From Rhodocyclaceae bacterium (GTDB taxonomy: Bacteria; Pseudomonadota; Gammaproteobacteria; Burkholderiales; Rhodocyclaceae): DNA of 64,000 nt. Of this stretch, positions 1 through 7,423 are shown piece after piece; positions within the stretch are counted from its first letter, which is position 1, and every line of letters starts with the position of its first letter. Below the pieces are notes generated by a model, which saw only the letters and a program-made list of their open reading frames with translations, was not told the origin of the DNA and did not search any database. The DNA lies in contig JAHDYG010000005.1 in the NCBI GenBank assembly GCA_023383815.1, forward strand, positions 1 to 64,000. Direction: 5' to 3'. The translations under genes were made by a program, and so were the position numbers.

Positions 1-1
1 C

Positions 2-247
<246 letters not shown>

Positions 248-300
248 CGGGCAGCGGCGCGCCCGCGCGTGGCCTTTCGCCGCAGGGCGAATCAACAAGA

Positions 301-325
301 AACGCCAGCCGGGTCGGCTGGCGTT
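301..325 (+). terminator. Hairpin terminator downstream of thiC
   Basis: A perfect 10-bp stem (AACGCCAGCC / GGCTGGCGTT) with a 5-base loop lies 53 bases after the thiC stop and before the convergent universal stress gene. The T-run after it is weak (TTCTTCC), so the function is inferred from position and stem quality. It could also act on the opposite strand. Confidence 0.7.
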
Positions 326-356
326 CTTCCGGTCATCCTGGCTGTCTGCTGCGGCC

Positions 357-1154
357 CTACTGCGCGCGGATGATCCACACCGGGCTACCGCTCTCGCGCA
401 CGATGTTCTGCGCGACGCTGCCCATCACCAGGCGGTTGAAGCCTGAGCGGCCATGGCTGCTCAGGACGACGAGCGATCCCGGCTGGGAATCGACGTGCGC
501 GGTGATCGCCTCGGCCGCGTGCTTGCCGTGCAGCACTTCCCATTCGGCCGAAATTCCCTTGTCGCGGCGGAGCTGATCTGCCAGACGGTGGAGGTAGACC
601 CATTCGGCGCTGTCCCCGTCGCTCGGGATCTGTGTCGTTTCGGGATCGAGCACCTGGACCAGTTGCAGCGAGGCCTTGAGCCAGGCCGCACACTTGGCCG
701 CCGGCATCAGCGCCTGTTCCGACAGCGGCGAACCATCGACGCACACCACCACGGTCCTGACCGGTGCTGCCCACTTCCTCGCGTGCTTCGGGCCGACGAC
801 CACGACCGGCCCGGCGTACTCCTGCACGATGCGCCTGGCGACGCTGCCGAGCACCATCTCGGACACCGCTCCGCGCGCATGCGTGGCGATGCAGCAGACG
901 TTGCCCTTGCCCGAGGACAAGGCCTGCAACAGCGCGTCCGCCGGCGAATGATCGACCAGCACCGAAACCTCGGCCACCTCACCATCGAGCGCACCGCGAA
1001 TTGCCTGCTCCCGACTGTCCTTGTCCTCGTCGCGTGCGACCACGGACACCAGGTGCAGGGTCAGGCCCATCTGCTCGGCCAGGCTCCGGCCGGCAATCAG
1101 GGCATCGAGCGAACGGTGGGAATCATCGACGGGAACGACGAGGCTGCTGTTCAT
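357..1154 (-). CDS. Tandem universal stress protein (UspA family)
   Basis: The 265-residue cytoplasmic protein contains two UspA domains, about residues 1-130 and 140-265. Each begins with a beta strand and the acidic patch typical of the fold (VVPVDDS; VVVCVDGS). The second half keeps most of the nucleotide-binding signature (SHG-x9-GS, then NIVRESGSPV). The first half has the degenerate ATHA-x9-GS, so nucleotide binding is more likely in domain 2. The start at 1154 has AGGAG about 8 bases upstream; a longer reading to 1232 lacks this and adds a non-homologous leader. It faces thiC convergently and is followed upstream by the SLC13-type transporter on the same strand. Such tandem Usps are stress or starvation proteins; the specific role is unknown. 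Confidence 0.9.
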   Translation of the reverse strand: MNSSLVVPVDDSHRSLDALIAGRSLAEQMGLTLHLVSVVARDEDKDSREQAIRGALDGEVAEVSVLVDHSPADALLQALSSGKGNVCCIATHARGAVSEMVLGSVARRIVQEYAGPVVVVGPKHARKWAAPVRTVVVCVDGSPLSEQALMPAAKCAAWLKASLQLVQVLDPETTQIPSDGDSAEWVYLHRLADQLRRDKGISAEWEVLHGKHAAEAITAHVDSQPGSLVVLSSHGRSGFNRLVMGSVAQNIVRESGSPVWIIRAQ

Positions 1155-1277
1155 GGAGCGGATCTCCTGTGGCCCGCGGGCGGGCTTATTGGTTGGGACG
1201 CAAACTATCCCAGCCCGCAGGAGCGCGGTCAAGACCCCGGTCGGATCAGGGTCGGATCGCGCCGCGGCACCCGATTC

Positions 1278-3080
1278 TCAGGCCGCAACGAAGGGCCAGA
1301 AGAAGGGAATCAGCAAGGTCGCGAGCGCCCACACCAGGAGGTTCATCGGGACTCCGAGACGCGCAAAGTCGCCGAAACGGTAGTTGCCCGCGTTGTAGAC
1401 CAGCGTATTGGTCTGATAGCCGATCGGTGTCGCAAAACTGGCACTGGCCGCGAACATCACCCCGACAACGAAGGGACGGGGATCGACGCCGAGTTGCTGG
1501 GCGACCCCGATCACCACGGGCGTCATCAGCACGGCAACTGCGTTGTTGCTGATGAATTCGGTGATCAGCGAAGTGATCAGGATCACCAGGGCCAGCATCA
1601 TCCACGGAGACAGGCCGCTGCCCACCTCCACCAGTCCAGTCGCAAGCATCGCTGCCAAGCCCGATTCGCGCATCGCGATGCTGATCGCGAGCATGCCGAA
1701 GATGAGGACCACGATCGGCCATTCGATCGCCTTGTAGGCCTCATCCGCACGGATGCACCCGGTCGCGACCACCATCACCGCGCCGATCAGCGCCAGCCCC
1801 TCGATCGGCATCACGTTGAAGGCGGCGAGCAGCATGACCCCGGCGATCGTCGCCAGTGCGATGGGGGCCTTGCCCTGGCGATTGGCCGGTGCGCGCCCCT
1901 CGGTGATTGCGAAGAGGTCGCCGTTCTCGCAAAAGCGCTTGATCTGGGCCGGAGTCCCTTCGACCAGCAGCACGTCGCCGAACTGCAGCTGGAAATCGTC
2001 GCCGATATCCTGGATCGAAGCATCCTTGCGGTGCACGGCGATCAGATGGATGCCGTAGCGTGCGGCAAGATCCAGATCGCGAATCGGGCGCAGGACATAG
2101 CGCGAGGTCTGGCCGACGATCGCCTCGACCATCACGACCCCTCGCCGGCGGAGGGTTTCGAGATCGTGACTGTCCGGAGCCGGCCCCTGGATGCCGACGA
2201 GATCGGTGCTGCGCAGATCCATCATCGCACTGCTGCGGCTGTGTACCACCAACCGGTCGCCCACCATCAGCGTCGTCGCCGGATCGGGTGACGACAGCTC
2301 ATCGTCGCCCCGGAAGAGCTTGAGCACCTTGATCGTCCCGTTCGACAGACGCGCCTCCTTGAGCGAGCGCCCCGCGAGCCGCGACTCTTCCGGCACGAAG
2401 AGTTCGGTCATGAAAAGGCGGTCCCCGCTGCCCGTAAACTGCTGCGTCAGCGTCTCGCGTGCGGGCAGGAACCGGGGGGCCAGCAAGAACATGAAGAGGC
2501 TGCCGAACAGCGCGAGCACGATCGCCGGCGCCGAGATCTCGAACATGCTGAACGGCGCCAGCCCCATGTTGCGTGCGACGCCATCGACGAGGATGTTGGT
2601 GGAGGTTCCGACCATGGTCACCATGCCGCCGAGGATCGTCGCGTAGGAAAGCGGGATCAGCAGCCGCGAGGGCGCAACACTGTGGCGCGCTGAAATCGCG
2701 ATCACCGCCGGAATCATGACCATGACCAACGGCGTGTTGTTGATGAAGGGCGAGACCAGGATGCCGACGAGCAGGAGCATCCCGAGCAGGCGTCGCTCAC
2801 TGCGACCGGCCGCGACGCTGAGCCATTCGCCGAGCCGATCCACGCATCCGGTCTTTCCCAGCGCCCCGCTGATGATGAACAGACACACGATCGTGATCGG
2901 GGCGCTGTTGCTGAACACCCCCAGCACCTGGCCGGGGCTCAGCAAGCCAAGGCCCAGCAGCAAGGCAACCGCCGACATCACTGCCACGTCCGGTTTCAGC
3001 CATTCACGGGCGAAGGTCGCGAAAAGTCCCAGCAGGAGCGCTCCAACGACCAGGGGCTGCAGGGATTCCGGCACGAGCAT
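1278..3080 (-). CDS. SLC13/DASS-family permease with central RCK-C (TrkA-C) domains
   Basis: This 600-residue inner-membrane transporter has the divalent anion:sodium symporter layout: an N-terminal block of hydrophobic helices including SPFINNTPLVMVMIPAV and GTSTNI, a soluble insert of roughly 200 residues with two TrkA-C-like segments (residues about 215-395), and a second membrane block with the repeat EFISNNAVAVLMTPVVIG. The paired NNT/NNA segments and the SNT-type loops are the family's substrate and sodium site. The substrate is not predictable (dicarboxylate, sulfate or another anion). The start at 3080 follows a GGAG. The gene is divergent from the binding-protein gene at 3370, and an AT-rich region lies between them. 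Confidence 0.88.
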   Translation of the reverse strand: MLVPESLQPLVVGALLLGLFATFAREWLKPDVAVMSAVALLLGLGLLSPGQVLGVFSNSAPITIVCLFIISGALGKTGCVDRLGEWLSVAAGRSERRLLGMLLLVGILVSPFINNTPLVMVMIPAVIAISARHSVAPSRLLIPLSYATILGGMVTMVGTSTNILVDGVARNMGLAPFSMFEISAPAIVLALFGSLFMFLLAPRFLPARETLTQQFTGSGDRLFMTELFVPEESRLAGRSLKEARLSNGTIKVLKLFRGDDELSSPDPATTLMVGDRLVVHSRSSAMMDLRSTDLVGIQGPAPDSHDLETLRRRGVVMVEAIVGQTSRYVLRPIRDLDLAARYGIHLIAVHRKDASIQDIGDDFQLQFGDVLLVEGTPAQIKRFCENGDLFAITEGRAPANRQGKAPIALATIAGVMLLAAFNVMPIEGLALIGAVMVVATGCIRADEAYKAIEWPIVVLIFGMLAISIAMRESGLAAMLATGLVEVGSGLSPWMMLALVILITSLITEFISNNAVAVLMTPVVIGVAQQLGVDPRPFVVGVMFAASASFATPIGYQTNTLVYNAGNYRFGDFARLGVPMNLLVWALATLLIPFFWPFVAA

Positions 3081-3369
3081 GATGCTCCACGAATACGGCG
3101 AAGGACAGGAGCTGAACCTTACAGGAGGCTGCGATCGCGGTAAAAGAATAAAAAATTTTCTCTTTATTCCATTTAATGCATATGAAAACGCAGAACTCGG
3201 TCGATCCGCGTACAGTTCACTGCACAACAGATTGCATAACCAACTGTTCGACTTCTGATGTTTGAGCTATTCTGCAAAGCAAGCGGACAGGCCGGCGCGC
3301 TCCGGCAACAGCAGCCGCGCCGGTGCCACTACCGGACAGACCGATCGATCGACTGGAGGAGGATTTCCG
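3081..3369. promoter_or_regulatory. Divergent intergenic region with an AT-rich core
   Basis: No credible gene is present in these 289 bases between two divergent genes. Bases 3141-3189 are strikingly AT-rich (about eight G/C in 49) in an otherwise GC-rich sequence. The strand serving the transporter offers several A/T hexamers such as TATTCT and TAAAGA, but I cannot assign a clear -35/-10 pair. It is the best candidate for the promoters of both flanking genes. A strong GGAGGAGGA ribosome-binding site sits at the right end, just before 3370. Confidence 0.4.
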
Positions 3370-4503
3370 ATGCCTGGCTGTTCCCTGTTCGGCCGTTGGG
3401 CCGTCATTCTGTTGTCCCTTGGCCTGGTGCTTGCCCAGCCAGCCCTGGCGGCCGGCGACATCCTGATCGGCCAGTCGGTCGTCAAGAGTGGGCCAATGGC
3501 CGCAAACGGCATTCTTTATTCACAGGGCATCGCACTGCAGATCGATGCGGTCAATGCGCAGGGCGGCGTCCACGGACGGAAGATCCGTCTCATCGTCGCC
3601 GACGATGCCTACAGCCCCGACAAGGCGATCGAGAACACCCGGCGTTTCATCGACGACCATCGGGTGATGGCGCTCTTCGGCTATGCCGGCACCGGGGTAG
3701 CGATGGCCACGGCGCCGCTTGCCGAACAGGCCGGGGTCCCGCTGATCGCCCCGCTCACCGGCGCAACGCAGGTCTTCGACAAGGGTGGCAAGCAGCTCTT
3801 CGTGGTGCGTGCAAACTACTACGACGAGATGCGCAAGATGGTCGAGCACCTGACGACGCTGGGCACACGCTCGATCGCCATCGCCTACCAGGACGACGGC
3901 TTCGGTCGTTCCGGCTACAAGAGCGCAGAAGACGCACTCGCCGAGTTCGGACTCAAGCCCGCCGCGATTGGCGTCATCACCGCAGGTACGTACGAAGCGG
4001 ACAAGGCTGCCGCCGATGTCGCGGCCGCCAACCCCGCTGCAATCATCATGGCCTCGGCTGGAAAGGCCTCCGTAAACTTCATCCGCGCCTACCACGCAAC
4101 CGGGCGCAACGCCCAGTTCCTCGGACTGTCGGTGGTGAGCAGCAACCAGTTGCTCGATGAACTCGGCAATGCGGCCGACGGCATCATCATCACCCAGATC
4201 GTGCCCTCGCCGCGCACGCGAACGCTGCAGATCGTGCGCGACTTTCACCGCGACGCCGCAGCGGCCGGCAATGTCGAGATCAACCACACCACGCTCGAAG
4301 GCTACATCGCTGCGCGCGTGCTGGTCGAGGCGCTGCGCCGGGCCGGACCGGAGGTCAGCCCCGCAGGCATCGCAACGGCGCTCGAAAGCATGGGCAACGT
4401 CAACCTCGGCGGCTTCACCGTGAGCTTCGGACCCAAGAAGCACGCCGGTTCGAACTACGTGGACATCTCGATGGTGCGTGCGAGCGGGCAGTTCGTGCAG
4501 TAA
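3370..4503 (+). CDS. Periplasmic ABC-type substrate-binding protein (Leu/Ile/Val-binding fold)
   Basis: The 377-residue protein starts with a signal peptide (hydrophobic core about residues 9-23, cleavage near AALAAG). It then has the type I periplasmic binding fold of the branched-chain amino acid/amide family: DILIGQS opening, DDAYSPDKAIENTR, GYAGTGVAMA, PLTGATQVF and a late IAYQDDGFGRSGY hinge segment. The start at 3370 is fixed by GGAGGAGGA seven bases upstream and by the signal peptide; the frame extends to 3262 without a ribosome-binding site. No permease or ATPase gene of this transporter class is adjacent, so it either serves a transporter encoded elsewhere or acts in sensing. The ligand is unknown. 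Confidence 0.9.
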   Translation: MPGCSLFGRWAVILLSLGLVLAQPALAAGDILIGQSVVKSGPMAANGILYSQGIALQIDAVNAQGGVHGRKIRLIVADDAYSPDKAIENTRRFIDDHRVMALFGYAGTGVAMATAPLAEQAGVPLIAPLTGATQVFDKGGKQLFVVRANYYDEMRKMVEHLTTLGTRSIAIAYQDDGFGRSGYKSAEDALAEFGLKPAAIGVITAGTYEADKAAADVAAANPAAIIMASAGKASVNFIRAYHATGRNAQFLGLSVVSSNQLLDELGNAADGIIITQIVPSPRTRTLQIVRDFHRDAAAAGNVEINHTTLEGYIAARVLVEALRRAGPEVSPAGIATALESMGNVNLGGFTVSFGPKKHAGSNYVDISMVRASGQFVQ

Positions 4504-4589
4504 GGCGCTTGCCTCGCATTGACGCCACCCCGGCCCTGTCGGTCGGGCTGCGAAGATGAGACAATCCGGCCAGGTCGACGGAAACGATC

Positions 4590-5117
4590 ATGCCCACAGA
4601 TCCCCCCCTCCCGATCGCCGCCGTCCGCTATTCGCCCGGCGATCCCATCGATACGCTGATGCGCAAGGCCATCAGGGTGTTCGTCGAGCGCGGTGCGCGC
4701 CTCGGAGGCGTCCTGCAGGACGACGCTTGCGCGCAAGGCGACGAGCCGTGCCAGATGAGACTCGAAGACCTCGCCACCGGAGAGCACTTCGCGCTGTCGC
4801 AGGAACTGGGCAAGGGCTCCGAAGCCTGCCGTCTCGACCCTGCGATGCTCGCCCACGCCGCGGTGGCCATCCGCAAGGCCATCGACGAAGGCGCGGAACT
4901 GATCATCGTCAACAAGTTTGGAGCACAGGAAGCCGCCGGTTCAGGTTTGCGCCAGGAAATGGGCTGCGCCGTGCTGGCCGGCGTGCCGCTGCTGACGACA
5001 GTGGCCGACCGCTTCGTCGATGACTGGCTGGCGTTCACCGGTGGTTCTTCGGAGTTGATCGAACCCTCGATGGAGAACATCCTGAACTGGTGGGAAGGCA
5101 CCCGCGCCGCTCGCTAG
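4590..5117 (+). CDS. DUF2478 protein
   Basis: The 175-residue protein matches the DUF2478 family: AAVRYSPGDPID opening, GVLQDD, the ELGKGSEACRLDP central motif, ELIIVNKFGAQEAAGSGLRQE, and a C-terminal VADRFVDDWLAFTGG. The fold resembles P-loop nucleoside triphosphatases of the THEP1 type, but no Walker A lysine motif is visible at the N-terminus. Family members are often found beside molybdate genes; none are seen here. It lies between the binding protein and the YqiA-type esterase and is probably cotranscribed with the latter (34-base gap). Biochemical function is unknown. Confidence 0.75.
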   Translation: MPTDPPLPIAAVRYSPGDPIDTLMRKAIRVFVERGARLGGVLQDDACAQGDEPCQMRLEDLATGEHFALSQELGKGSEACRLDPAMLAHAAVAIRKAIDEGAELIIVNKFGAQEAAGSGLRQEMGCAVLAGVPLLTTVADRFVDDWLAFTGGSSELIEPSMENILNWWEGTRAAR

Positions 5118-5151
5118 CGAGCGACGAACCAACCCTGACCAGCGTGCGCCG

Positions 5152-5742
5152 ATGATCCTCTACCTCCACGGTTTTCGCTCCTCTCCCGACTCGATCAAGG
5201 CACGAGCCCTGGGTGCCCGTCTGCGCACGCTCGGGCTGGGCGACGCGTTCTGGTGTCCGCAGCTTCCGGTTTCGCCGCGTGCGGCGATCGCACTCATCGA
5301 AGCGCAGATCGCCCACTGCCGGGCCGATTCGGCAACCCCGGCTCCGACCCTGGTCGGCAGCTCGCTCGGCGGTTACTACGCGACCTGGCTGGCCGAACGA
5401 CACAATCTGAAAGCGGTGCTGGTCAACCCCGCAGTCGTCGCACCGCTCGCACTCGAAGAATGGGTCGGCCCGCAGACGAATCTCTACACGGGCGAACGAT
5501 TCGACTTCACGTGGGCGCACATCGAGGAGCTGCGCGCCATCGACACCGTCACGCTTGCCCGGCCGCAGTCCTTCTGGCTGCTGGTCGAGACCGGCGACGA
5601 GGTGCTCGACTACCGCGACGCGCTCATCAAGTACGCCGGCGCACGCCAGACGGTGCTCGACGGGGGCGACCACGGATTTTCGCGCTGGAACGACTATCTC
5701 GACGACGTGATCGCGTTCGCCGGCCTGCGTCCTTCGAGATGA
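5152..5742 (+). CDS. YqiA/YcfP-type alpha/beta-hydrolase (esterase)
   Basis: A 196-residue cytoplasmic alpha/beta hydrolase of the UPF0227/YqiA group. It shows the oxyanion strand (YLHGFRSSP), the nucleophile elbow G-S-S-L-G with Ser71, an acidic residue in the ETGDEVLDY strand, and the catalytic His in DGGDHGFSRW near the C-terminus, so the Ser-Asp-His triad is complete. Length is normal for the family. Relatives hydrolyse short-chain acyl esters; the natural substrate is unknown. Its stop overlaps the next start by four bases (ATGA), indicating translational coupling with the methyltransferase. Confidence 0.85.
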   Translation: MILYLHGFRSSPDSIKARALGARLRTLGLGDAFWCPQLPVSPRAAIALIEAQIAHCRADSATPAPTLVGSSLGGYYATWLAERHNLKAVLVNPAVVAPLALEEWVGPQTNLYTGERFDFTWAHIEELRAIDTVTLARPQSFWLLVETGDEVLDYRDALIKYAGARQTVLDGGDHGFSRWNDYLDDVIAFAGLRPSR

Positions 5743-6587
5743 CCCGATCCAGTTTCGACCCGCTCCGGTTCAAGGCGCTCGAACGCTCCGGGTTCAACCG
5801 GATTGCACAGCGCTACGCCGCTGGCGCTGCGATGCGTTCGGCTCTGGCTGACGCCCTGCTCGACGCCGCCGCGCTGGCTCCGGGGCAACGCGTCCTCGAT
5901 CTCGCCAGCGGCCCCTGCCTGCTTGCGCATGACGCGGCGAGGCAAGTTCTGCCGCAAGGATGGGTGCTGGCCAGCGATATCGCCGAGAACATGCTGATCG
6001 AGGGCCGCAGGCGTTTCGATCCCAGCGACCCGGCGGCAGGCGCGCTGCGCTACGCCGCCGCCGATGCCGAACACCTGTGCCTGCCGGATGCGAGCTTCGA
6101 CCGGGTTCTCGCCGGGCTGGCGCTGTTCATGTTCCCGCACCCCAACCGTGCACTTTCCGAGATCCGGCGTGTGCTGCGCCCGGGCGGGCGCTTCGCGCTT
6201 TCCGTCTGGGGCCCGCGCGAGGAGGTCCCCCTGCTCCACCGCGCTCAGGACTGCATCGCCCGGGTACTGCCGCCCACCCGCATCGAACGTCCGTCGGTCT
6301 ATCGTTTCGGCAACCCAGCCGAACTCGAAAGCGCCCTCACGGCCGCCGGCCTGACCGATGTTCGCATCGAGCCGTGCCGTTTCAACTGCCGGTTCGATTC
6401 AGTCGACCACTACTGGCGGGCATTTCTCGACCTGGCCGGCGGAGCCGCCGAATCGCTCTCGAGACTCCCGGACGACCTGCAGGCAAGGCTACGCGACGAA
6501 GTCGCCCTTGAGCTCGAATCCCACCGGATCGGCCAGACCGTCTGGGAGGTCGGCGCATTGGCGCTGGTCGCCACGGCGAACGCCTGA
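5739..6587 (+). CDS. Class I SAM-dependent methyltransferase (UbiE/type 11-like)
   Basis: The 282-residue protein has a methyltransferase core at about residues 25-180. Motif I is VLDLASGPCLLA, the acidic residue after strand 2 is in ASDIAENML, the motif II area is AADAEHLCLPDASFD, and GRFALSVWGP is the late strand. It resembles the small-molecule methyltransferase group that includes UbiE and the biotin-pathway BioC, but nothing identifies a substrate. The start is set by the ATGA overlap with the esterase gene; a longer open frame reading back to 5253 lies inside the esterase and is spurious. The gene ends in a hairpin shared with the convergent zapG gene. Confidence 0.85.
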   Translation: MTRSSFDPLRFKALERSGFNRIAQRYAAGAAMRSALADALLDAAALAPGQRVLDLASGPCLLAHDAARQVLPQGWVLASDIAENMLIEGRRRFDPSDPAAGALRYAAADAEHLCLPDASFDRVLAGLALFMFPHPNRALSEIRRVLRPGGRFALSVWGPREEVPLLHRAQDCIARVLPPTRIERPSVYRFGNPAELESALTAAGLTDVRIEPCRFNCRFDSVDHYWRAFLDLAGGAAESLSRLPDDLQARLRDEVALELESHRIGQTVWEVGALALVATANA

Positions 6588-6601
6588 GCACCGCTCAGGC
6601 G
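6581..6601. terminator. Perfect hairpin spanning both convergent stop codons
   Basis: CGCCTGAGC / GCTCAGGCG pairs perfectly over 9 bp around a 3-base loop. It contains the stop codon of the methyltransferase (TGA) and that of zapG on the other strand. There is no T-tract on either side, so it is a putative bidirectional terminator or mRNA-end structure rather than a classical one. Confidence 0.5.
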
Positions 6602-7215
6602 CTTGTCGACGGCGCCTTGTTCGGCTCTTCGACCCCTGGCACCGATCCAGTTGCCTCCGACGCCCCGGCGTGCGCATCGGGCGTACCCTCGACCCCCGCC
6701 TGCGACGCTTCGGGCGACGGCGGGGGTTCGTCGGCGGGCGCGGCGACCTCTCCCGCCTGCATCGACGTCGCCTCGACGGCCTGTTGCGATTCTCCGGCCG
6801 CCGCAGCCGGAGCTTCTTCGTTGCGGGCCGGAACCTCGTCAGGGCGGCCCGACACGGATTCCACTTCGACGGTCTGCGCGTCCCGACCCGGCGCATCGAG
6901 CAACAAGGCCGAGACCCGATCCTTGAAGCGCTCGCGTGCCGCACCCTCGGCAAGCTTTTCGTAGCCCTCCGAAAGATGCTCGAACAGCTCGCGGTATGAG
7001 CCTGCCATCGACACGAACAGGCTTGCCGTGCGGTCGAAATGAGTTTCGACCTCGCGCTTGTAGCGGTCGACTTCCTCCTTCCGGCGCTCCAGTTCCGATT
7101 CCAGTTCGGCAACCCGCTCCCGGCTGCCCGCGCTGAGACGTCCGACGAAGAATCCAACCACGGCCGCCACGATCACGGCCACGATCACCACCACCCACCA
7201 CGTTTGCCCAGACAT
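6595..7215 (-). CDS. zapG: YhcB/ZapG family envelope and division protein (DUF1043)
   Basis: The 206-residue protein has one N-terminal membrane anchor (about residues 6-25, ending GFFVGRLS), then a charged coiled coil (ELESELERRKEEVDRYK), the DUF1043 core (HFDRTASLF, GSYRELFEHLSEGYEKL) to about residue 100, and a low-complexity tail rich in Ala, Pro and Glu. In gammaproteobacteria YhcB/ZapG links division, envelope growth and cell shape. The anchor and coil fit that role, and the tail beyond residue 115 is poorly conserved. It stands alone, convergent with the methyltransferase and divergent from the ribonuclease gene. Confidence 0.82.
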   Translation of the reverse strand: MSGQTWWVVVIVAVIVAAVVGFFVGRLSAGSRERVAELESELERRKEEVDRYKREVETHFDRTASLFVSMAGSYRELFEHLSEGYEKLAEGAARERFKDRVSALLLDAPGRDAQTVEVESVSGRPDEVPARNEEAPAAAAGESQQAVEATSMQAGEVAAPADEPPPSPEASQAGVEGTPDAHAGASEATGSVPGVEEPNKAPSTSA

Positions 7216-7423
7216 GTTTTTCTCTTCCCGTACCGATAGCCATCAGTCCCCTTGCCTTCCGCTTTGCCACGAACGGAAAGCAGGCGGCAAGCCGCCAGTC
7301 GAGTATACGCGCATTCCCGGGGGAACCATCGCCGTGCGACCAGACCCGAAGGGGTGCAGCAGTCGGTTCGAGCAGGGCGCAATCCATTAAACTACGCAAT
7401 CGGATCAAGGATGGCGGGAACGG

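Noticed and set aside
453-2291. 612-codon open frame on the plus strand
   Set aside because: It lies antisense to the universal stress protein and the SLC13 transporter, has no family motif, and its His/Arg/Asp-rich composition is the mirror of a high-GC coding strand.
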